From: an uncultured Spirochaetaceae bacterium
Lineage (GTDB): Bacteria; Spirochaetota; Spirochaetia; Treponematales; UBA12059
Reading direction: 5' to 3'
NCBI GenBank assembly: GCA_938004315.1
Contig: CALKWG010000065.1
Location: 1-9,181, forward strand
DNA: 9,181 nt
Shown here piece after piece: positions 1-4,427 of this stretch. The position numbers and the translations under genes are program-made. Positions within the stretch are counted from its first letter, which is position 1. The number at the start of each line of letters is the position of its first letter. The notes below the pieces were generated by a model that saw nothing but the letters and a program-made list of their open reading frames with translations, ran no database searches and was not told the origin of the DNA.

Positions 1-49
1 CGCGGGCGTCCACGACGACCTGGTTTTCTTGGTTCCGAATATCGCTCAT
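1..49 (-). CDS. yedF: YedF-like selenium-metabolism sulfurtransferase, N-terminal fragment
   Basis: Only the first 16 codons are present; the gene runs off the left edge. They read MSDIRNQENQVVVDAR, and the next base is G, compatible with the Gly of the DARG motif that opens the TusA/SirA-like fold of YedF proteins. The start is an ATG at 49-47, one base beyond the yedE stop, with an AAGGAG ribosome site about ten bases upstream inside the last codons of yedE. This arrangement implies translational coupling. YedF is commonly encoded beside yedE and selD and is thought to handle reduced selenium in the cytoplasm; its exact chemistry is not settled. The identification rests on a very short peptide plus strong context. 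Confidence 0.7.
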   Translation of the reverse strand, partial: MSDIRNQENQVVVDAR

Positions 50-50
50 T

Positions 51-1151
51 TTATGTACGCTCCTTAAAGCCAAGGCCTATAGCCGCTAGTACGACGAGGC
101 CGAAGATAACCGCTGCGGGCCCGTAGGGAGAGACGCCCGCGGTCGAGCTGGCAAGGTTGAAGTTATGCGAGAACGCCGCTCCCATAAGCATGCCCATGAC
201 GAAGACGCCGGCGTCGGCGTCGCCTTCGCCCGAGAGGAAGAGCTGGCGCCCCGGGCAGCCGCCCGCCAAGGTGAAGGCCAGGCCGGCCATGACCATGCCG
301 CCGAAGTTCCATAGGCCGTCGGTGTGGGCTACCGCCTGGCCCGTCCAGCCCGGCTTAAAACTTCCGAACGCTAGATTCGCGATGAAAGCCGTGACGGCGA
401 GCGCGCCGATGCCCAAAGCCAGGTGCGGATCGCGGAAGAGCACAAGGTCGCGCACCGCGCCGACCGTGCAGAAGCGGCTACGCTGCGCCAGGAAGCCCAC
501 GATGAGGCCGATACCCAGCGATAGCGCCAACGGAGCGGCCATAGAGCCGGGCCCGCTCACGCTCCTGAAAATGGGACCGATCGCCGCGCCTTCGGCGTTG
601 CGGCCGAAAAGAGGCTGAAAGACGGCCAGGGCCAAGAGACCAAGAGCGATGGCCGGCATCACCCAGCCCAGGGCTTTGGGAGCCGCGTAGTTACGCCCGA
701 GGCTATAGCCGCGCTTTAAGAAGACGATGCCAATGAGGATGCCGACCGCCAGGCCGGCTATGCCGAAGAGGGCGTTCCAGTCGCCGCCGGCCAAGCGTAG
801 CCAGGCGCGCCAAGGGCAGCCTAAGAACACGAGCGCCCCGATCATTGACAGCGCTCCGAGGACGAAGCGCACGAGCGGCGCCGAGCCGGTGCGCGGCTTG
901 AACTCCCCGGCTAGGAGCGCCGCCAGCATGCTGCCGAGCACGAAGGCGGGGATCTCGACGCGCAGGTTCTGCACGACGGCCGCCCGATGCAGGCCCAGGG
1001 CGCCGCTTATATCGCGGACGAAACAGGCCACGCAGATGCCCATGTTCACGGGATTGCCGAACTTGGCTAGAAGCACCGCACCTAGGCCGATAACCGCGCC
1101 GGTGATGATGATACCGACTCGGGTGCCGAAGAACTGTAATACTCGTTTCAT
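51..1151 (-). CDS. yedE: YedE family putative selenium transporter
   Basis: This is a 366-residue, very hydrophobic membrane protein of the YeeE/YedE (DUF395) family, with roughly ten predicted membrane segments. Family-type cysteine motifs are visible: NMGICVACFVRD (Cys40, Cys43), LGCPWR (Cys112), SRFCTVGAVRD (Cys228) and AGGCPGRQ (Cys299). Relatives import thiosulfate or other sulfur compounds through conserved cysteines. The YedE subgroup found beside selD and yedF is assigned to selenium by genome context rather than direct biochemistry. The ATG at 1151-1149 has a GAGGAG site five bases upstream. It lies 55 bases after selD and one base before yedF on the same strand, so the three genes very likely form one operon. 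Length and motifs are normal for an intact gene. Confidence 0.9.
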   Translation of the reverse strand: MKRVLQFFGTRVGIIITGAVIGLGAVLLAKFGNPVNMGICVACFVRDISGALGLHRAAVVQNLRVEIPAFVLGSMLAALLAGEFKPRTGSAPLVRFVLGALSMIGALVFLGCPWRAWLRLAGGDWNALFGIAGLAVGILIGIVFLKRGYSLGRNYAAPKALGWVMPAIALGLLALAVFQPLFGRNAEGAAIGPIFRSVSGPGSMAAPLALSLGIGLIVGFLAQRSRFCTVGAVRDLVLFRDPHLALGIGALAVTAFIANLAFGSFKPGWTGQAVAHTDGLWNFGGMVMAGLAFTLAGGCPGRQLFLSGEGDADAGVFVMGMLMGAAFSHNFNLASSTAGVSPYGPAAVIFGLVVLAAIGLGFKERT

Positions 1152-1181
1152 TTCAACTCCTCATTCATGAAGCCGGCTGCG

Positions 1182-1206
1182 GCCGGCCCCCGAACGAGGA
1201 GCCGGC
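1182..1206 (-). other. Hairpin in the selD-yedE gap
   Basis: Directly after the selD stop codon the transcript can form a 9-bp stem (GCCGGCTCC with GGGGCCGGC, one G-U pair) around a seven-base loop. No T-tract follows, so it does not look like an intrinsic terminator. It could stabilise the selD 3' end or lower expression of yedE relative to selD. A further GCCGGC at 1172-1177 could compete for pairing. Confidence 0.45.
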
Positions 1207-2283
1207 CTAGCCGGAAGGGCGCGCGCCGTCTATCACGAAGAGCCTAGGGTTCTCCGTCATGGCGACGCACTCGCCTACGATGGCCGCCGTATAGCCGGCG
1301 GCCGAAAGTTCCTGTACCGCCGCCTCCGCCTCGGCCGCGGGGACGGCCGCGAAGAGCCCGCCCGAAGTTTCGGGGACGAAGAACAGCGCCTTGAACGCCT
1401 CGTCCAGAGCCGGGTCGAAATCGACCTTGGGCTCGTAGTACGATCGGTTACGCTTCGCCCCGCCGGGCAGCTGCCCCGCGGCGGCCAGCTCGGCCGCCCC
1501 CGACAGGTACGGCAGGGCCTGGGCGTAGATGCGCAAGGCTAGGCCGCCCTTCTCCGCCAGCTCCAAGGCGTGGCCGGCGAAGGAGAAGCCCGTAATATCC
1601 GTGCACGCCCGCACGCCATGCCGCCTAAGCGCGTCCAAGGCGTCGCCAGAAAGCCGCTTCATCGACGCCACCGCCCCTGCTAAAGCCTCGGGCGGGCAGG
1701 CCCCGTTCTTGGCGGCGGTCGTAATCGCCCCCGTGCCCAAGGCCTTGGTAAGGATGAGCGCGTCGCCCGGCTGGGCGCCCGACTTTAAGAGCACCTGATC
1801 CGGATGCGCCAGGCCTATCACCGCCAAGCCGTACTTGGGCTCGATATCGGTAATCGTATGCCCGCCGGCCACCGGACAGCCGGCCTCCGCCGCCTTCTCC
1901 GCCCCGCCGCGAATGATATCCGCGATGGTCGTAGTCTCCAGATCCGGCGGGAAAGCCGCCAGGTTCAAGGCCAACAAAGGCTTGGCGCCGGTGGCGTACA
2001 CGTCCGAGAGGGCGTTGGCCGCGGCGATAGCGCCGAAGTCATAGGCGTCGTCCACCACGGGCGTGAAGAAGTCCACGGTAAATACCAGGCATTGCTCGTC
2101 GTTCAGGCGGTACACCGCCGCGTCGTCGCCCTCGGCTAGGCCTGCCAGGAGGGACGAGGCGTTATGAGCCGGTACGAGATTCGCTAAAGGACGCAGAACC
2201 TGCGCCAGGGCCTCGGGGCCCATTTTAGCGGCTCACCCGGCGGCGGAGCACAGCTCGGTCAGTCGTACGATAGAGTTTGCCAT
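1207..2283 (-). CDS. selD: Selenide, water dikinase (selenophosphate synthase) with in-frame UGA (Sec17)
   Basis: SelD uses ATP and selenide to make selenophosphate, the selenium donor for selenocysteine and selenouridine. A reading that starts at the ATG at 2223 would lack the catalytic N-terminal loop. Upstream, an ATG at 2283-2281 has a strong AAAGGAGG site (2295-2288) four bases away. It gives MANSIVRLTELCSAAG, then TGA (2235-2233), then AAKMGPEAL. This is the SelD motif in which Cys or Sec is followed three residues later by an essential Lys (here Sec17 and Lys20). The 2223 ATG has no good ribosome site. With UGA read as Sec the protein is 358 residues, normal for SelD. Further family motifs are GDDAAV (52-57), VDFFTP (from 70), NALSD (90-94) and AGGHT (139-143). 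It is the first gene of the selD-yedE-yedF operon. The SelD family is certain; Sec decoding is very likely but is inferred. Confidence 0.93.
2190..2221 (-). promoter_or_regulatory. Candidate bacterial SECIS hairpin(s) for selD Sec17
   Basis: Two stems lie just 3' of the UGA at 2235-2233, where SelB-dependent SECIS elements are expected. The first (2221-2208) pairs GGGCC with GGCCC around CCGA and begins 11 bases after the UGA, the same spacing as the minimal E. coli fdhF hairpin. The second (2206-2190) pairs GGCGCAG with CTGCGTC (7 bp, one G-U) around a GUU loop. Its loop lies 33 bases after the UGA and begins with G, which fits the relaxed bacterial SECIS pattern (loop 16-37 bases downstream, a G in the first two loop positions). 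The second is my preferred candidate. GC-rich coding sequence can form such stems by chance. Confidence 0.5.
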
Positions 2284-2302
2284 CTTCCCTCCTTTCAGCG
2301 CG

Positions 2303-2361
2303 CGTCGGCTAGAGCACTAAGGCCGACGGACGCGGGTTCCCCCCGAGGCTTGAAGCTCGGG
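2303..2361 (-). promoter_or_regulatory. Structured 5' leader of selD (two hairpins)
   Basis: In transcript order, CCCGAG/CTCGGG (2361-2342) forms a 6-bp stem around an eight-base loop CUUCAAGC. Then CGTCGGC/GCCGACG (2328-2303) forms a 7-bp stem around twelve bases, ending eight bases before the AAAGGAGG ribosome site. GCGCGC at 2370-2365 and 2303-2298 could close both into a three-way junction if transcription starts far enough upstream. I do not recognise a known riboswitch class. The structure may modulate selD translation. Confidence 0.35.
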
Positions 2362-2372
2362 CTAGCGCGCCT

Positions 2373-2401
2373 ATCATGCACAGGAGACGCATACTAGTCA
2401 A
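2373..2401 (-). promoter_or_regulatory. Candidate sigma70-type promoter for selD operon (proximal)
   Basis: TTGACT (2401-2396, five of six matches to the -35 consensus) is followed by a 17-base spacer and CATGAT (2378-2373, four of six matches to the -10). It would start transcription near 2366, giving a leader of about 80 bases before selD. Judged only by consensus. Confidence 0.4.
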
Positions 2402-2403
2402 AT

Positions 2404-2431
2404 TTTATAGTGCGGAGGCTACTCGGTGCAA
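2404..2431 (-). promoter_or_regulatory. Candidate promoter for selD operon (distal)
   Basis: TATAAA (2409-2404, five of six to the -10) lies 16 bases after TTGCAC (2431-2426, only three of six to the -35). If used, the leader would include the GCGCGC strand that could close the selD leader fold. The same AT-rich patch contains TATAGT on the plus strand (2406-2411), so a divergent start is also possible, although it has no good -35. Confidence 0.25.
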
Positions 2432-2525
2432 TCGGACTTCAGCGCGGTCCGGTAAATGCTCCTTCTGCCGCCGGGATAGGCAAACGCTGCACAGAGCTGT
2501 TTTCAGACTGCTTAAGTCAGTCTTT

Positions 2526-2598
2526 GGGCGTCTCCCCGCCGCTACGCGGCGGGGCCGCGCTCTCCGCTTCAATCTCCGCCCGGCGGGCGAGCCCGGCG
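2526..2598. repeat. 73-base GC-rich repeat, copy 1, with strong hairpin
   Basis: This segment recurs at 4076-4148 with a single base change. It contains a perfect 9-bp inverted repeat (2534-2542 with 2546-2554) around the loop TAC. In the second copy one stem base is changed (G to A at 4099), making a mismatch. Its right end overlaps two near-adjacent copies of GCCCGGCGGGC (2578-2588 and 2591-2601). It lies in the 470-base stretch 2284-2753, which has no convincing gene. The open frame running into the GNAT gene from 2376 lacks a ribosome site and looks like chance in GC-rich DNA. It resembles a short interspersed intergenic repeat; genome-wide copy number cannot be seen here. Confidence 0.75.
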
Positions 2599-2753
2599 GG
2601 CGGAGGATTTCCGCTTCGATCGCTGACGCTACCGTAGCGCCGCGCTTCATAAATACGACGTACTTCGTAGAGACGAAGCGGGCCTCGCGGGGCTACGCTC
2701 CAGGTAGCGGCGCGCGGCGGGCATCCGTCAACACGCTCGTACAAGGAGTTACC

Positions 2754-3392
2754 ATGGAACTTACTATACGCAACGAAGTCCCTACCGATCACCGGGCCGT
2801 CGAGGCGCTGACCAAGCAGGCCTTCTGGAACGTGCACGCCCCGGGCTGCGACGAGCATTACCTGGCGCACATGCTCCGTAAGCACGACGACTTCATCCCG
2901 GAGCTCGATTTCGTGCTGATCGCCGACGGCGCCTTGATCGGCAATATCATGTACACCAAGGCGAGGCTGATCGACTGCGAGGGCCGGGAGAAGGCCATCC
3001 TGACCTTCGGCCCCTTGAGCGTCCTGCCTGCGTACCAGCGGCGCGGCTACGGCAAACGGCTCGTAGAGCATTCGTTCGTCAGGGCGGCGGAGCTCGGCTA
3101 TGACGCGGTAGTCATCTTCGGCAACCCCGCCAATTACGTCGGGCTGGGCTTCAAGAGCTGCAAGAAATACGGCGTCTCCTTGGATGGCGACATCTTCCCG
3201 ACCGCCCTGCTCGTTAAGGAGCTCAAGCCGGGGAGCCTGGGCGGCCGAACTTGGCGCTATAAGGAGAGCGAGGCCTACCACATCGACGCCGAGGCAGCCG
3301 CCAAGTTCGACGAGGGCTTCGAGGCCCTTCAGAAGAAGGAAACGCCGAGCCAGGAAGAGTTTTATATCCTGAGCCGCTCACGGATCCAGTAA
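2754..3392 (+). CDS. GNAT family N-acetyltransferase
   Basis: This 212-residue protein belongs to the GNAT fold, which transfers an acetyl group from acetyl-CoA to an amine. The acetyl-CoA pyrophosphate-binding motif A is clear at LSVLPAYQRRGYGKRL (88-103, with QRRGYG at 95-100). It is preceded by the usual beta strands (FVLIADGALIGNIMY, about 53-67) and followed by VVIFGNPANYVGLGFK, typical of the GNAT C-terminal half. The ATG at 2754 is chosen because AAGGAG lies six bases upstream and the homology begins there; the open frame extends further upstream without support. The substrate cannot be told from sequence. Its last 59 codons recur at 4148-4327. The gene stands alone on the plus strand, divergent from selD. 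Confidence 0.85.
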   Translation: MELTIRNEVPTDHRAVEALTKQAFWNVHAPGCDEHYLAHMLRKHDDFIPELDFVLIADGALIGNIMYTKARLIDCEGREKAILTFGPLSVLPAYQRRGYGKRLVEHSFVRAAELGYDAVVIFGNPANYVGLGFKSCKKYGVSLDGDIFPTALLVKELKPGSLGGRTWRYKESEAYHIDAEAAAKFDEGFEALQKKETPSQEEFYILSRSRIQ

Positions 3393-3484
3393 AGCGGCGA
3401 CAGTTAAGCGCCCCGCTACTCGCCCTATCCCGCCGGGGTGTTCACCCACCTGCTCTCTCATGGTAGTATACTATTGCTAGGAGG
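3212..3484. repeat. Direct repeat, copy 1: GNAT tail plus spacer before hicB
   Basis: The stretch from GNAT codon 154 through the spacer to the hicB ribosome site is repeated at 4147-4418, offset by 934-935 bases. The coding part (3214-3392) differs at about 13 of 179 positions. The spacer is more diverged but still clearly alignable, with a shared CTCTCTCATGGTAGTA block and a shared TAGGAGG ribosome site. The repeat thus covers a piece of gene, a promoter-like region and a ribosome site. Confidence 0.85.
3441..3473 (+). promoter_or_regulatory. Candidate hicBA promoter with palindromic operator
   Basis: TTCACC (3441-3446), a 17-base spacer and TAGTAT (3464-3469) preceded by TGG resemble an extended -10 promoter about 20 bases before the hicB start. 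TATACT (3467-3472) overlaps as another possible -10. The perfect 10-base palindrome TAGTATACTA (3464-3473) covers the -10 and is a reasonable site for autorepression by the HicA-HicB complex. In the repeat copy near 4398-4407 this reads TAGTAGACTT and the palindrome is lost. Confidence 0.4.
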
Positions 3485-3491
3485 ATTCCTT

Positions 3492-3698
3492 ATGCGGCAG
3501 GTTATCGTATATCCCGGTGAAGATGGGTATTACGTTGTCGAATGTCCCAGTCTTCCAGGTTGTCTCTCCCAAGGCCACACCAAAGAAGAGGCTTTGGAAA
3601 ATATCAAGGAAGCTATCCAAGCCTATACGGAAGCCCTCAAGGACCAAGGTTTGCCGATTCCCGAGGAAAAATTCGACTCCCTTCTTGTTGCCGTATGA
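3492..3698 (+). CDS. hicB: HicB family antitoxin (short form)
   Basis: A 68-residue protein with the HicB partial RNase H-like fold: an initial strand (MRQVIVYPGEDG), then GYYVVECPSLPGCLSQG, then a helix TKEEALENIKEAIQAYTEAL. HicB neutralises the HicA mRNA-cleaving toxin by binding it. The ATG at 3492 follows a GGAGG site by seven bases; the longer open frame from 3438 has no site. The protein ends shortly after the core fold, so it lacks the C-terminal helix-turn-helix or ribbon-helix-helix domain of longer HicB proteins. DNA binding, if any, must come from another part of the complex. Its stop overlaps the hicA start by four bases (ATGA), which couples synthesis of antitoxin and toxin. Base composition is less GC-rich than selD or the GNAT gene, suggesting separate acquisition. 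Confidence 0.88.
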   Translation: MRQVIVYPGEDGYYVVECPSLPGCLSQGHTKEEALENIKEAIQAYTEALKDQGLPIPEEKFDSLLVAV

Positions 3699-3916
3699 GC
3701 AAACTGCCCCGAATATCGGGCCGCCAAGCTATCGCCGCCCTGCAAAAGAGTGGTTTTACCATAATCCGACAGAACGGAAGTCACGTCGTGCTTAAGCGAA
3801 CCGATCCATTCGTCCAGCTTGTCATACCCGATCATAAGGAACTCGATACGGGGACTTTGCGCGCGATCATTCGGCAATCAAATCTTTCCGTCAATGAGTT
3901 CCTGAATCTTTTGTGA
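3695..3916 (+). CDS. hicA: HicA family mRNA interferase toxin
   Basis: A 73-residue basic protein of the HicA (YcfA-like) family with a double-stranded-RNA-binding-like fold. It shows the expected order: SGRQAIAALQKSGF (helix 1), IIRQNGSHVVLKR containing the catalytic His30 of the GSH motif, and IPDHKELDTGTLRAIIRQSNLSVNEFL at the C terminus. HicA cleaves mRNA and arrests growth unless bound by HicB. The ATG at 3695 overlaps the hicB stop; the open frame further upstream lies inside hicB in another frame and is not used. The gene is full length with the key His intact, so the toxin is probably functional. Antitoxin-first order is common for this family. Confidence 0.9.
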   Translation: MSKLPRISGRQAIAALQKSGFTIIRQNGSHVVLKRTDPFVQLVIPDHKELDTGTLRAIIRQSNLSVNEFLNLL

Positions 3917-4059
3917 CTCCATTCTCCGCAAATAAGCTGTCCGAGCTTGCCCTTCCCATCGACCGTGCTGCACTTCAAGATCATCTCAAAGCAGACCTAC
4001 GAGAAGCCGAACGCATCGCGCCTATAGCCGACGAGGTGATAGCCGGCGCCTCCCGTTAA
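3913..4059 (+). CDS. Small hypothetical protein overlapping the hicA stop
   Basis: A GTG at 3913 overlaps the hicA TGA (GTGA) and opens a 48-codon frame ending at TAA 4057-4059. The peptide starts VTPFSANKLSELALPIDRAA and continues as a charged, probably helical segment ending IADEVIAGASR. I do not recognise a family. The four-base overlap repeats the hicB-hicA arrangement, so translational coupling is plausible, but there is no separate ribosome site. It may be a third operon gene or the tail of a lost gene. It ends 16 bases before the second repeat copy begins. Confidence 0.35.
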   Translation: MTPFSANKLSELALPIDRAALQDHLKADLREAERIAPIADEVIAGASR

Positions 4060-4075
4060 GGGCCGGGTCGGCTTA

Positions 4076-4418
4076 GGGCGTCTCCCCGCCGCTACGCGAC
4101 GGGGCCGCGCTCTCCGCTTCAATCTCCGCCCGGCGGGCGAGCCCGGCGTTAAGGAGCTCAAGCCGGGGAGCCTGGGCGGCCGAACTTGGCGCTATCAGGA
4201 GAGCGAGGCGTACCACATCGACGCCGAGGCAGCCGCCAAGTTCGACGAGGGCTTCGATGCGCTCGAGAAGAAAGAAACGCCTAGCCAAGAAGAATTTTTT
4301 ATCCTCAGCCGCTCTCGGATCCAGTAAGGGGGTAGCAGCAAAGCGTCGGCTTCTTGCCCTATCTCGCAGAAGTGTTCACCTACCCGCTCTCTCATGGTAG
4401 TAGACTTTAGTTAGGAGG
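4076..4418. repeat. Direct repeat, copy 2 (rearranged, 615 bases shorter)
   Basis: Bases 4076-4148 match 2526-2598 with one change, and 4147-4418 match 3212-3484. The two pieces meet at a shared CG dinucleotide, so copy 2 equals copy 1 with 615 bases removed. The whole gap between the small frame ending at 4059 and the res stop at 4428 is this copy, with no intact gene. It ends with an orphan TAGGAGG ribosome site that has no gene after it and stops about nine bases short of the res stop codon, which marks a likely junction. Confidence 0.85.
4148..4327 (+). pseudogene. GNAT acetyltransferase C-terminal fragment
   Basis: Fifty-nine codons plus stop correspond to residues 154-212 of the GNAT gene at 2754-3392. 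The reading frame is intact and only four residues differ (Lys to Gln, Glu to Asp, Gln to Glu, Tyr to Phe), although about 13 bases differ. Mostly silent or conservative differences suggest that this fragment comes from a once-functional paralogue rather than a very recent copy. The acetyl-CoA-binding half is absent and no start or ribosome site is present, so it should be inactive. Confidence 0.85.
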
Positions 4419-4427
4419 TGCTTCTTT

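Noticed and set aside
1182..1206. Intrinsic terminator after selD
   Set aside because: The hairpin is strong but no T-run follows on the transcribed strand, and yedE begins 31 bases later with its own ribosome site.
2284..2500. tRNA-Sec (selC) next to selD
   Set aside because: A CUUCAAG-like loop on a stem is present, but there is no T-arm GGTTCGA, no long acceptor stem in the right arrangement and no CCA end.
2376..2753. Upstream extension of the GNAT open frame by 126 codons
   Set aside because: No ribosome site near the far start; the extension crosses the GC-rich repeat and hairpin. The ATG at 2754 has AAGGAG and begins the GNAT homology.
2517..3281. 254-codon minus-strand frame across the GNAT gene
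   Set aside because: It mirrors the GNAT gene and intergenic repeat and has no family signature.
3403..4061. Integron cassette boundaries around hicBA (GTTAAGC at 3403 and GTTAAGG at 4055)
   Set aside because: GNAT and toxin-antitoxin genes are typical cassette cargo, but no matching RYYYAAC partner or attC-like fold was found, and the second motif ends in G instead of a pyrimidine.
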